NCBI GenBank assembly: GCA_905147135.1
Contig: LR990051.1
Span: forward strand, 15,467,115 to 15,531,114
Source: Blastobasis lacticolella
Taxonomy: Eukaryota > Arthropoda > Insecta > Lepidoptera > Blastobasidae
Length of the DNA: 64,000 bases
Reading direction: 5' to 3'
In this document: positions 32,160-44,150 of the stretch, one piece after another
Layout of the letters: every line of letters begins with the position of its first letter
Numbering within the stretch: the first letter of the stretch is position 1
The notes under the pieces: generated by a model
What the model saw: the letters and a program-made list of their open reading frames with translations, nothing else
What the model was told of the DNA's origin: nothing
The model's database searches: none
Made by a program: the position numbers and the translations under genes

Positions 32160-33960
32160 ATAAACGTTTTGCATCAAAACATTAATGGATGAATTAACAA
32201 AAAGGATTTACTATGTCAAAACTTGGATTAACTTGCCAATGACGGTTAACGTGTTGATGTAATAGGTGTAACAGAACATAATATGCTCCTAAATGTAATA
32301 CAATGTAGCGTCCTAAATTTCCCAAATGTTGCTATGGCAAGCTGTTTTTCGCGAGGTAGTAGGAGTGGTGGAGCTTGTATAATGGTAAGAATTGGCATAA
32401 AGTATAAAACTCTCGATATTTCTAGATACGCCGTGCCAAATGTTTTTGAATGTTGCGCTATCAAACTAACTGAACAAAAAATAATTGTAATTTGTATATA
32501 CAGGTTGCCAAAGAATAATGACATATCCAAACATTTTGACTTATTTTTCAATCATTTACATACATTTTGACATTTTATTCTTATAATAACAAAATAATAC
32601 TATGTGGAGACTTTAATATTAATATTCTAGGAAAATCGAATCGTACGTCCGACTTTCAGCAAACTATATTTGCATACAATCTTAAATTTGCAATAAATGA
32701 GCCAACAAGAATGGAGAGTGGTACTTACTTGGATAATATAATACATAATATACCAAGAAGTAAAGGCCAGGTATTCGAATTCGGTATTTCAGATCATACG
32801 CCTCAATATGTCAGTTGTCCAGTAAAAAAATATTGTAGGATTTCAACATGGTACACAGAAAGACGTGATTATTGCGAAGAAAACCTAATTAAATTTGCTG
32901 ATTGTCTGAAAAGCTTAACTTTTAGTACAATCCATTCGAGCAAAAATGCTAACGATTCAATTAATGAATTTTATGATATTTTCCAACTATTTACAATCTA
33001 TGTTTCCCTATTATTAGAGTAAAGCACACTGTTACAAAACGATTAAGTTAGATATCTAAGGGTATAAAGTTGTGTGCTAAACGCAAACGTCAACTTCTTT
33101 GGAAATATAGGTTCACAAGGAATAAAACCTACAGAAATACATTAAAAAAAATTTCTAGAAGACAAAATAAAATAATAAAACTGACTCAAAAATCCCAAAA
33201 TAATCATTATATCATGACGGCAAACAATTAATCTAAAGCTACGTGGAAGATAATTAATGATAATAAACAGCAGCTCCCGAAAGGAGATAATAATATAACC
33301 CAATTAAAAATAAATGATTGCAACATTAATTATCCAAAAAGAATTGCTCAAGTCTTTAACGATTACTACTCAAATGTGGCGAGGTCGTCATCAAGACCTA
33401 GTATAAATAATTATAAGAAAACAATTTCAAATACAATAATGAATTCATTATTTATGAATCCCGTGATTCCTAATGACATTTTTTTAATAATAAAAAACTT
33501 GAAAAACACAAACAGTACAGGCTACGATGATATTAAAACAAAAGTTGTGAAATACGTATCGCATATTATTTCCACGCCAATCAGCCATATTGTTAATTTG
33601 TGCATTGCTGAAGGTTTCTTCCCAGAGACACTGAAAATAACAATAATAAAACCATTGTTCAAAAAAGGAGACCGCGAAAGGATGGATAATCGAATCGCTC
33701 ACCAATAATAGCATTATTTTTAGATCTGACTAAAGCTTTTGACTACGTTGACCACAAAATATTAGAAGTTATTGGCATTACAGGAAATGTCAATAAATTA
33801 TTGAGATCGTACCTCTGGAAGAACACAAATGACACAAATAAATAAAATATGTCCTAAAACTAAAATTGAAGCTAAATATCTGTCAAATAGTAATGCTGTT
33901 CACTATGGTGTTCCGCAAGGAAGTGTGTTAGAACCCTTATTATTTAACTGTCAGAAAGTG
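32160..33960 (+). pseudogene. Jockey/CR1-type LINE: endonuclease and partial RT
   Basis: ORF2 remnant. The endonuclease segment has VLHQNING near 32168, GVTEHNM near 32268, GSRSGGACIMVR (32350-32390), VICIYRLPKNND, then CGDFNINILG (32600) and FGISDHTP (32780), which carry active-site Asn/Asp/His positions. RT follows: NSTGYDDIKTKVV and FPETLKITIIKPLFKKGDR (33500-33675), FLDLTKAFDYVDHKIL (33720) and VHYGVPQGSVL (33900), then it stops before the catalytic FADD box. It has several frameshifts and lost part of the RT fingers. Similar in plan to 27889-29800. Confidence 0.8.
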
Positions 33961-34447
33961 AAGAGCGCAATGTTTTGAACGTTCACCACGTTGCTCAAGC
34001 TAACAACGACCAGACGTTACTTTTAAAACATCGGTGTAAATTTTATAATTTCCTAATAAATTTAAATCAAACCATTTGAAAGACGGTGTAATGTAGTCCA
34101 CAGTTATGTGAAATCGCAAAGTATGTAAATACACCTGGATTATCCTTTCACCGGTAAGTAAACAATCGTAGTCGTGGCTATCGGGAATCAATTTTAGAAA
34201 TTGTGATAAAATATGCATAGTAATAGTGTGAATTTGCAATAATTTAAATGTTTATCTTAAAACAATATGCCATTAAAGACAGATTTAAAATTATTGGCAA
34301 ATTCAGTTATATTTCGGCGTCTAAATAGATATGGAAATATTGTACATCGGTCCACAATTTTATATTTATTAGGGTTCCGTACCAAAAATGTACCTAAATG
34401 ATATTTTAAATATTCAATCATTTAAAAAAATCTTTAACGGATTAAAT
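33961..34447. other. Spacer
   Basis: AT-rich, no recognised feature. Confidence 0.4.
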
Positions 34448-34690
34448 GACGACTTGAGTGGTTCAATGGTCAACATGCCGTCTGCCACGCAAGAGGTCCC
34501 GGGTTCGATTCCCGGCCGGGCAGAAATTGAAATGATGAATTTTAATTTCTGTTACGGGTCTGGGCGTTCTATGTATAATAAGTATGTATTTAAAAGTAAT
34601 TAAGTAGTATATCAGTTATCTAGCACCCATAGTACAAGCTTTGCTTAGTTTGGGGCTAGATAGCGCTGGGTGGTTGTCAAAAAAAAAAAA
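34448..34690 (+). mobile_element. tRNA-derived SINE (SINE-B), copy 3
   Basis: GAGTGGTTCAATGGTCAA, TCTGCCACGCAAGAGG and the B box GGTTCGATTCCCGGCCGGG in plus orientation, then the SINE-B body to GGGGCTAGATAGCGC and an A-rich tail. The internal promoter boxes are the best preserved of the family here. Confidence 0.85.
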
Positions 34691-35940
34691 GAACGCGAAT
34701 TTACGATTATTTTCATTGATTTATTCTTCTAGGTTTCCTGAAGACCAGACATGGTGATGTCTGGGTTGTAAATTGGAAGTGCTATGTTGTTAACATTTTG
34801 AAGAACAAGATAATAAGTACGAGTATATGCAAGTCCCTTCTGTCCTGGTGCCGTACCTACCAGAAATTAAAGAATATGCTGCCTGTTTAATATATTTATG
34901 TACATACCCTTTTCATTAACTTTTTTGTTCATGAGGATTACACAACGTGTTTACAACCTCTTTTGACTACTTACGTTAATTATGATTAAAATAAAAATAA
35001 TTTATTCGGCCTACGCTGGGCTTATTGAAAAGGATCTACAATCTCTGTGAACCGATAAGCAATTTCAATGATTTAATTATCTTTCACTTTGAAAATTTGC
35101 TCTCTACGACAGTTTGGTACTTTAAAAGAACTTTATATATCTTTATTGTGTTGTGATTGGTGATTTTATCTGCAATAACGACTTACGGCTTTTTTTTTAT
35201 GGATTTCGAAATATACTTTGTGACTCGGTTAGTGATGATATCTGGAACGACAATTGACAATTGTGTTAGACTACATTTTTTAACTCGCTAAACGCTGCTC
35301 GTAACAGTATTTATTTTTATTTTTACCTATGGGTACATATAAAATGAAAAGAATAAATATCGATTGAACACAAAGCCAGAATGATTGATATTGTTGTGTT
35401 TATTTATCTATCTAGAAAAAAACTTTCCTGTAGCTTAAAATATTAATTAAATTATATACGAGTTCCACACGAGCTAAGCCGCGGGCATAACCTTGTTTAT
35501 AAATAAATACTTTATTTCGGTAGTGTATCGATCTAAAGAAATTGAATTAAATCAGTTCACGTCATTTTCGTTCTTATTTCACTAATCATTCATTCGGTGA
35601 TTCCCCAACCCTATAAATTATCTTTGGTTGCTAGTACGCCATATTTGTTTACCACATAAGACAAATTACATTAATCTAAATATACATCCATCCATCCGTA
35701 TAATATTAGTAGGATAGGACGTATGCATACGGGAACATAAATAGGTAATATTTATTATTTACTTAACGTTTTATTCAATAAAAAATATATCGATATGTAA
35801 AAATGTACGATCACATCACTGTCCATCTTACATTCTTATAGCGTCATATGAATTTGATGAAACATTCATTCAGAATTTGCTACATAAACGCAGAACTAGC
35901 GCCACCATTGACAGGTCACCTCTGTCGCTGGTTAAGATTT
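34691..35940. other. Non-coding stretch
   Basis: AT-rich. CACACGAGCTAAGCCGCGGG near 35467 and ATAATATTAGTAGGATAGG near 35700 look like scraps of common lepidopteran non-autonomous elements; I cannot place their borders. Confidence 0.45.
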
Positions 35941-36172
35941 AATATAATTTCTGTACAAAATTAGCACACACGTCTCGTTTACTCAGCTATCGTTAACATA
36001 ATGATGTCGAAGCCGATCTAGCCCCACTCCACCTCTGCGATCATTCGCGGCTCGCGTGTCTGGGGTGGTAGTTGGCAGTGGGGATAGGTCGCCAATCACA
36101 GAAACTTCCGTTTTTAATTCATTTCCGTTTTATTATTTAAATATAAATACAGATATTGAAACTGAAAACAAA
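35941..36172 (+). repeat. 235-bp unclassified repeat, copy 1
   Basis: About 88-90 percent identical by eye to 63695-63929, same strand. Contains TCGAAGCCGATCTAGCCCCA, the GGGGTGGTAGTTGGCAGT part and a TATTTAAATATAAATAC end. No TIR, no coding. It could be an LTR or promoter fragment. Confidence 0.65.
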
Positions 36173-36184
36173 TTCTCTCAAAAG

Positions 36185-36315
36185 GAAAGAAAGGTCTCTT
36201 CAGAAGCGGTCAACGCATTAGTGACTCCCCTGGTGTTGCTGATGTACATAGGCGGCGGTGACCACTTTCTATCAGGTGGCCCGCTTGCCTGTTTGTGTGC
36301 CGTATAACATAAAAA
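36185..36315 (-). repeat. Dispersed repeat R3, inverted copy
   Basis: GGTGTTGCTGATGTACATAG then GGCGGTGACCACTTTCTATC, the inverse of 16640-16740. It lies between the 235-bp repeat and the left end of the tandem array. Confidence 0.65.
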
Positions 36316-36361
36316 AAAATCTTCATTCTCATGTTTTTCTATACAGTTAATAAAATTTTGT

Positions 36362-37525
36362 TTAATGTTGTTTATTCGTCCATTCCCACTTAGCATCTTT
36401 TCTTGAAAGATCTGTCAGTGGTTGTGCTATTAACGCAAAATTCTTGACGAATCTTCTAAAAAAACTGGCAAGGCCGATAAAACGACGTACCTCGTGCTGA
36501 TTTTTAGGTATGTCAAACGTACTAACACAATCAGTTTTTCTACTTTCCGGGCGTATTCCAGACGCACCTACTTCAAACCCAAGAAAATCAATTGACTCAA
36601 AAAAGAAGTTACACTTTACAAGTTTTAATGTCAACCCTACAGTTCGTAATAATTCTAGTACCTATTTTAACCTAATAAATCCCCTTATTAAAATCATGTG
36701 CGGGTATTAAAATATCGTCCATGTAAGCGATAGCATATTTAATTTTTGCGCTGGCTAAAACTTTGTTTATAGTGCGTTGAAACACGGATGGTGCGTTAAC
36801 GAGGCCAAACGGCTTACGTAAATATCCTTTCTGGCCGTCGGGAGTGACAAAAGCAGTTTTCTGTGTGGATTCTTCAGCTATAGAGATTTGATAGTAACCC
36901 GATGCCAGATCTAACGTAATAAACAATGAATTTCCGGCAAGCATATCAAGCTGATCTTCCACGCGGGTGAGAGGATAGTGATCACTTACTGTTCTTGAAT
37001 TTAGTGCTCGAAAATCCACCATTCGCCCGTCTTTTTTTTACGAGGATAATTGGACTTGCGTAAGGTGATGATGACGTACAATGTTAGAATCTATCATGTC
37101 TTTTGCCATATTTTGAACTAGTGCTCTCTTCAAACATTCCGAAAAACAGTATTTATATTGAATCAATAGATTACGTAATATTTGTTTTTGGTCATTTGTA
37201 ATTATGTCTCCGCAACGGATAGAATTGTTCAGATTTAAATTAATATTTAACTGGTACACGTTTTTAATGTGATTATTCACACAATTGGCGCGCGTAATTA
37301 AGGATTTTTTAAGGAAATGTAACACAACTGTTGAAAAGTTTTGGATTATCAGGCTAAGTCTTTAAGTCTTTAAGTTCATACTCGCCTGGCAATAAATAAT
37401 ATTCCATACTGTTTCTACCTCTTAATGAACCAGCTACATGGATACGGCCTGAATAAGGAACATTTGAACACACCGGCACCGCTTTTATTTCATCGGGTTT
37501 AATGTGTAGGTACGTCATATTTTGT
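36362..37525 (-). pseudogene. Array unit 1: mag-like gypsy pol (protease end to RNase H border)
   Basis: Minus strand from 37525: VPYSGRIHVAGSLRGRN (end of protease region), then a linker (37038-37325), RT at 36672-37022 with MVDFRALNSRTVSDHYPL, FITLDLASGYYQI, KPFGLVNAPSVFQRTI and AYMDDILIPAHDF (YMDD catalytic box), then FLGFEVGASGIRP and FIGLASFFRRFVKNFA (36362-36634), stopping at WEWTNKQ. Frameshifts separate the three pieces. The left edge at 36362 is also the left edge of the array; units 2 and 3 continue further into RNase H. Confidence 0.8.
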
Positions 37526-39060
37526 TGTTATAAGTAATATAGCAACAAAACATAAACATAGTTTGTGTTTGAGTGTAATAAATGTGTTTTACTTTACTTT
37601 ACTTTACTTTAAGTAATTTACTAGCGTCGAGTGCCATCTCAAAAATATGCTCGGATGAAGTTTTAAATCAATCAATCAAACCCTACATTAAAAAACTACT
37701 TCTTTTGTAACTCCTTCATTTTTGGAATGATTTTCATTTCTAATGAATTTATTTTTGTCGTATTATAGGTATTTTCTTGCTATTTATATAATCTTGATAT
37801 TTATTAATATGGTAGGGTATGTTCCTCTTTTTTTCACATTATATATAAAAATAAATATATATTAAGTTCCAGGCTACCCTATTCAGGCAGGCCAGGCTAT
37901 TCTAGGCCTAAGACTGAAAATAGTTTGTAACTGTGGTTGTATGATGGTAAAATTCGTTCACATAACCACATATACATGTCTTAGGTACCACATGGTTATC
38001 TGGTAGCAGCATAAAACTTTCTTTATTCATATTATCTGTAGCCCATTCGCCTACAAGTCACTATAATATTTCCTAAGGTAGTTTAGCACTAATCATTAGT
38101 ACTATATAGTACTAATGTTACAACAAACTTGCTTATAGCAATGTTCAAAGCAAAACAGTCTTCGTAACAATAACTTGTCATTGCACAGCATCTAGCTAAT
38201 ACTAGCAATAAAAACTCAAATTAAATATTTTTATCACAATTTTTAGGCATTTTTTTCCTTCGCAGTAAGTCTGCCTTATTATTATATACATCGAGGCAAT
38301 TTGGTAAATAAGTTAGGCGTGTGACATATTTTTTTGAAGCATCTATGGGTAACACTTTCAATGTCGTATTGATCATCCTAGAAACGTTTTCATTCTTACA
38401 ATAGTATTAGGTACTAATACTAGAGAATAAATCAATAAATAACACAAAATTTTGTTAAAATCATCCATTACGCAATAGAAAATAGCTACTTAAAAAAATC
38501 CCATTGCTAGCCTGGCAATAATAATAATAATAATATAATCATAATTATACTATTAATGTACAATAAAGAATAAATAAATAAATATGCTGGCTTAGTACTT
38601 ACAATATGTCAGTAATTATTTATATATATTTTTAGTAGATAACAATTCGTGTAAATATTTCAGGTACACTTTTCAAATAAATTCTGAATTGCAACATTTA
38701 TGACGTTCAACAGCTTAAATTTATAATGGAAAGCATCAGTTTCTATGTTAAAATTACTTAAATTCTATCTCTCCAACCAGTACAAGACCGTAAACAATAA
38801 TTAATAATAATAAACAAAAAAATACATGCTTGAGCATATTCCCACAGCGCCATGTAGCCCCAAAGTTAGCAAAGATTGTGTTATGTGTGTTAGATTATAA
38901 ACTCCATGGGGTGGGGATTTGAGAAACGTAGCTATGGCAGTGTTATAGAGGTGGGCAACGCATTGGCGATACTCTTGGTGTTGCTAATGTCTATAGGCAG
39001 TGGTGACCACTTTCCATCAGGTCACTTTCATGTTTCGCTGCCGTATGACAAAAAAGAATC
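37526..39060. other. Array unit 1: AT-rich non-coding block with SINE-B and R3 relics
   Basis: Parallel to 44160-45990 and 51130-53150. Landmarks: AAGTTCCAGGCTACCC at 37864, TTATGACGTTCAACAGCTT at 38699. At 38825-38900 a SINE-B relic (GCATATTCCCACAGCGCC) and at 38945-39055 an R3 relic (GGTGTTGCTAATGTCTATAG). No ORF. Confidence 0.7.
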
Positions 39061-39179
39061 TACTAACTGATAAACTATATAAATACTGTAATAAATGAGT
39101 TGTTAAAAACAAATAGTTTTTTTAAGACTATGTGCATTATATCAGTTATATTCGTACTAACAGGGTGTGTACATTGGCC

Positions 39180-39530
39180 ACTAAACATCATGTGATCTAT
39201 TTCACTTACATAATGGAGCGCGGTGTGGTCCGATTGGTGGGTTAATCCCGGTGGGGATAATCCCGGTGGGGGTATACCTAGTGGGGGTATACCTGGTGGG
39301 GTTATTTCCCTGGGACTCATTCTATCATCTGATTCGATATTTATCGTCATGTGATCTATGTCACTTACATTATGGACCGCGGTGTGGTCCGATTGGAGGG
39401 GTAATCCCTGTGGGGGTATGCCCAGTGGGGTTAGTCCCCTGGGACTCATTTTATCATCTATCTCTTCATTCATCGTTATGTGATCTATATCACTTAGATA
39501 ATGGAGCACGGTGTGGTCCAATTGGGGTAA
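39180..39530 (-). repeat. Array unit 1: minisatellite, about 3 units
   Basis: Unit of roughly 130-160 bp with GTGTGGTCCGATTGG, GGGGGTATACC, TGGGACTCATTCTATCATCT and CATGTGATCTATGTCACTTA. Open in several frames; on the minus strand (39075-39521) it encodes repeats such as SDHTAVHNVSDIDHMTINIE followed by proline-rich GIPPLGIPPPGLSPPG. Confidence 0.75.
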
Positions 39531-39663
39531 AAAAAATAAAAATAAAAATTTAATACAATAGGTATTTAGTACAAATAATATAGAATAAAATAAAATATAA
39601 AAATAAACAAGAATAAAATTTAAATCATAATTTATAAAATTAAATTAAAAGTCAATAAAATAA

Positions 39664-40740
39664 TTATACGGGTACTAAACAGTATTCACCGTACAATTTA
39701 ATTTGTTCACCGTCTCTTCGTCCCCATTTAATCCTATGCTGTACATTAGAACCAATAATACAATGTGACTTCATCATAATCTTATCTATATTAGACCCTA
39801 TTAATAATGGACAGAGATCCGACCATCCTACATCGTAGTTGACCCACACACGGGCGACCGTGTTACGCCGCACTAGTTTTGACACAGTGGTCCAACCACC
39901 GGTGCACCCCGTTCTCATCTCTCACGTACGAGTAAGTCCCGGAGTGCTCCCAGCAGCTTGAGGTTGGAGCACACCAAAGCTTTTCGTCCCAAAAAGAAGT
40001 CAGTTCGTCACCAAAACCAGTCTCCGAATGCGCGTTGAAATACGAATGGCTGCCAGTCTATCGCTATCACACTCGACGACCGTCACTGCTGGGAATGCCG
40101 ACTTGCGCCACAGTATCGCTAAGCCTCAATACGGACGCCCGCGCAGTACACCAGCCGACGTATCCACTGATGACTTCGCCGTACCACCAAACTCTTCATC
40201 AATCTCCAGTTCTCCATGGGGTGGGGATTTGGGGAACCGCACTATATCTTTATACGTAGGTGTATGGTAAACATCAGCTGTTGGCGAACCGAGCTCCGCG
40301 GCGCGGGCGGCCGGTACCTGCGTTTGCGGCGATACCAAACCTGTTTCAGTGCACGGCTGCGCCGGTGGCGGTGAGTACGGCTGCACTCGACGATGACTCG
40401 GTCTCGGGCCGTGAATGATGTACGTGCGCTACGTATTGTTACGTTCGCATTTAAATTCGCTAGCATTGTTACTATTCGAAATAGATAGGGAAATTTTAAT
40501 TTGTTGCATCTCCGTTTTGAGATGGGTGATATCCTTTAAAAGACGCGTTACATCGACGTGGTCAAACGACACGGGTGGCAATTTATTTAAATTCTTAGCT
40601 ACAAAAGATGACTGTATAGAGGGATCACTTTCTTTCATAAGCTTAATTATATCCTTGACGTCTTTCTTAGATTTGTTTTCACCCTTCCGTGTAACTAGAC
40701 GTAATGAGCTCTCGATGGATTCGTAAGCCACTGTTTTTCC
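39664..40740 (-). pseudogene. Array unit 1: LINE ORF1 part and endonuclease scrap
   Basis: From 40731 the minus strand has an ORF1-like protein: MAYESIESSLRLVTRKGENK, then LNKLPPVSFDHVDVTRLLKD and a short coiled coil. A proline-rich stretch (TYKDIVRFPKSPP near 40240) follows, then an abrupt joint into an endonuclease: VVECDSDRLAAIRI near 40060, followed directly by the C-terminal VARVWVNYDVGWSD (39850) and KWGRRDGEQIKLYGEYCLVP. About 190 bp of endonuclease present in unit 3 (55100-55250) are deleted here and in unit 2 at the same joint. Confidence 0.7.
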
Positions 40741-40849
40741 ATTTTCAATTTCACTGTCTGAAAAGTTCGTCGCACATATTTGAACTAAACTGCGCTCGTC
40801 AATAACGTCAACTTTATTTTAAAGAAATGGTAAGAGCGTTCTCCAAAAC

Positions 40850-41492
40850 GAACCTTTAGCGCTAACATTTCAGTTCAAAGTCTGCATAATTTTCTTTAAA
40901 TGGAATTGATTCAGTTAGTTTAGTTTTCCACTCACTCCATGTGTATCGTACACTGGGGAGGCTTTGGTACCACGTTTTAGCTAACCCAATGAGCTTTGGA
41001 AGGGCTGTATTATTTCGCGCTCGTTCCAATCATAAATTTCCGCACACTCTTCTACTATACCTATCCAATATTCCCTCTTCTAATAAACTCTTCTACTATA
41101 CAACTGTTTGGGTTTTGGACAATGGATCAAATTCCGGAACGACATTATTAACAGACGATAACTTGTGATTTTTGTTCATGTCTTTAAACATATTCCTAAA
41201 ATGCAAAAACATGTTTACATCGTATCTATGCCCTATCACAATTTTTAGGACAAGATGTACTACCAAGTGTTTTAGCTACCTGTCTAATACTTTTGGTAGG
41301 GTCAGCGGTAAAGGATTTGCTTATAAGTGCGAACATTGTATTCTCTGACGTTGACTCTCGGCTCTTGAAAGTGTAGGTTGCCAGTTTCCCGTAAAAGCCG
41401 GCAAGTACTCGCAAAAGTCTGGTGACTGGGTCGTCGGTTGGGATAACGGTGCTGATAAATTTTACGTGCTTCACGCAAACTTGAGTTAGCAC
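40850..41492 (-). pseudogene. Array unit 1: gypsy gag remnant
   Basis: Minus strand: LATYTFKSRESTSENTMFAL and SFTADPTKSIRQVAKTLGS (41226-41492), then after a frameshift NVVPEFDPLSKTQTV near 41150 and LPKLIGLAKTWYQSLP near 40980, followed by WKTKLTESIPFKENYADFE. The latter are recognisable capsid-domain words of mag-like Ty3/gypsy gag. Several stops. Confidence 0.7.
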
Positions 41493-41728
41493 AATGGCCC
41501 ACAGAATACCAGCGCGCTGTGAGTCGTTTCTTGCGCCTCACAGCACATGCTGAGTGGGTACCATTCGCGCTAGCCGCTGCGGCACCGACAGTGTCATGGG
41601 AGACTACATATTGTCTTAATTAAGATATTTTAAATGTTAATGTGTCCTTTGTATGTAATTGTAACTGTTATTGTGTCGTGGTGTGCTATGTGTAATAAAT
41701 GTATTTTCTTTCTATCTTTCTTCTTCCA
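41493..41728 (+). mobile_element. LINE 3' end inserted in array unit 1 only
   Basis: An open C-terminal frame reads QWPTEYQRAVSRFLRLTAHA then EWVPFALAAAAPTVSWETTY to a stop at about 41625, then 3' UTR, AATAAA and a TTTC tail. The same element tail sits in the BEL leader at 4013-4212. Unit 2 has the uninterrupted site at about 48240-48260, so the insertion followed the duplication; about 10 bp of target are lost. Confidence 0.8.
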
Positions 41729-42740
41729 TTAAAATGTCCGCGGTAAATGAAGTCATTATGAACCACCGTAAACAACAAAATTAGTAAAAACTTAACTAAA
41801 CGACTGGTAATAACGTGAAGTGAAGTTAACGGAAATAAGCGTAAGTGCAAGGAGCACGTAAGATTGCGCAGGCAGTTAAGGTTTGGCTAAAAAAGGGATT
41901 CTTTTTTTCATGCAATTGAGATGTTAGTGCCTGCGGTGCTCCAAAAGTGAAAGAGAGAAAAGATACGTGCCGCAGAGAGTTAAAGAAAGTGAAGATAGCC
42001 ATTATGACTGAGCAAGAATTTAAAAAATCTACCTGCTCTATGTAACCATCCCAAAAGTAAGCCGTCACATTATTTTCAACTTTGCATTGAACAATTTCGC
42101 AAAACATGTAACTTTCAATTAATTTAAAAAAATTGATAACTCTGGTTACGAAAAAGATTTCGAGACAAGTTACACACCATTATAGACCCTACTCTCTAGC
42201 CTTCCTTCAACTTCACTTTTTTTAAATGCAACGAAAAGTTGAGCTTTAAATTTTTTTTTACTTTTTTATAGGTTTGGGGATCCATAACATAGTTTCTAGC
42301 AATAACCTGCAACAAATATTAATTTTCTAAGGACCTACCATCCTTTAAAATTCTAATATAAAATTTTTTTTAGACCTAGCTATGAAAAGGAAAAAGTTAT
42401 GAAAGTTCAAAGTATGAAAGTGGCGAAATTTCAAAATATATAAAAAAAAATCGTATAAAAGGTTTTTTATGACCAGGATTTTTTTTTATTGGCTGAACAG
42501 GTAGGTGACGACCCCACCTACCCCCCGTTTTCGTATGTTTAACGATCTGCCGAACACCCCAAAACTAAATTGCAAGTAGTGTACCGCTTCCAAATTATAA
42601 TGAACAAATTAATACCGCATCACAAACTGAATTTAATTTTGAAAATACATACTTGCAACTTTGCTAAGTTCCAAAACCGAAAAATAACCCAAGTGTTTGA
42701 CAATACAAAAAACCGAAAAATATTTTAAGTGTTTAAAATG
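41729..42740. other. Array spacer between unit 1 gag and unit 2 pol
   Basis: Non-coding, parallel to 48254-49160. Landmarks TGAGCAAGAATTTAAAAAAT at 42008 and GACGACCCCACCTACCCCCC at about 42508. Frames such as 41826-42107 have no motif. It joins pol within RNase H, so it is a foreign piece or rearranged 3' part. Confidence 0.6.
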
Positions 42741-42746
42741 AAGCAC

Positions 42747-44150
42747 TTATACAAAATCGGAGACTGGTTGAAGAAGATCATCGTCATTCTTTTGCAAAAG
42801 GATTCCCGCTATCCCAATCTTACATGCATCCGTGTGTAACTGGGTTTCGGCTTGTGGATTGTATAGTGCAAGAACAGGCCGCTCAGAGAAAATACCTTTC
42901 ATATAATCGAACGCCGACTGTTGTTTATTCATCCATTACCACTTAGCATCTTTTCTTAAAAGACCCGTTAGTGGTTGTGCTATTAACGCAAAATTATTGA
43001 CGAATCTTCTTAAAAAACTGGCAAAGCCGATAAAACGACGTACCTAGTGCTGATTTTTAGGTATGTCAAACTTATTAACACAATCAGTTTTTTCACTCCC
43101 CGGGCGTATTCCAGACGCACCTTCTTCAAACCCAAGAAAATCAATTGACTCAAAAAAAAAGTTACACTTTGCAAATTTTAATGTCAACCCTCCAGTTCGT
43201 AATAATTCTAGTACCTCTTTTAACCAAATAAAACCGTCATTAAAATCATGTGCGGGTATTAAAATATCGTCCATGTAAACAATTGCATATTTAATTTTTG
43301 CGCTGGCTAAAACTTTGTTTATAGTGCGTTGAAATACGGACGGTGCGTTAACGAGGCCAAACGGCATACGTAAATATTCGAACTGGCCGTTGGGAGTGAC
43401 AGAAGCAGATTTCTATGTGGATTGTTCAGATATAGGGATTTGATAGTAACCCTATGCCAGATCTAACGTAATAAACAATAAATTTCCGGTTAGCATATCA
43501 AGCTGACCTTCCACGCGGGTGACAGGATAGTGATTACTTACTGTTCTTGAATTTAGTGCTCGAAAATCCACATTTTTTTTTACGAGGACAATATATTTGC
43601 ATAAGGTGATGATGACGTACAATTTTAGAATCTATCATGTCCTTTACCACATCTTGAACTGCTCTCTGCGAGTGTGACATTCTGTACGGACGGTAAACAA
43701 CAGGCTCGGAATCCTTCAGATTTATAGTCATTTCCGTGTTATTAGTTAACCCTAAACCGCTTAAACCTTCCGACTTCCGTCTTTATATTAAATCAATAGA
43801 TTACGTAATATTTGTTTTTGGTCATTTGTAATTACGTCTCCGCGACGGATAGAATCGTTCAGATTTCCATTAATATTTAACTGGCACACGTTTTTAATAT
43901 GATTATTCACACAATTGGCGCGCGTAATTAAGGATTTTTTTTAGAAAATATAACACACCTGTTGAAAAGTTTTGGATTATCAGGCTACTGGACCCGTCTT
44001 TAAGTTTATACTCGCCATGCAATAAATAATATTCCATACCGTTTCTACCCCTTAATGAACCAGCTACATGGATACGGCCTGAATAAGGAACATTTAAACA
44101 CACCGGCACCACTTTTATTCATCGGGTTTAATGTGAACGTCATATATTGT
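42747..44150 (-). pseudogene. Array unit 2: mag-like gypsy pol
   Basis: Same make-up as unit 1. VPYSGRIHVAGSLRGRN near 44080, EPVVYRPYRMSHSQRAVQ near 43690, RT with MPFGLVNAPSVFQRTI and VYMDDILIPAHDF (43044-43367), FLGFEEGASGIRPG, and at 42747-42932 the beginning of RNase H (YNPQAETQLHTDACKIGIAG) ending QPVSDFV. The open frame breaks where RNase H should go on, a joint shared with unit 3. Confidence 0.8.

Noticed and set aside
39251..39553. Plus-strand frame over the minisatellite
   Set aside because: Repeat sequence is open in several frames; the retroelement runs on the other strand.
40028..40466. Overlapping small frames on both strands
   Set aside because: Shadows of the LINE ORF1 proline-rich segment.
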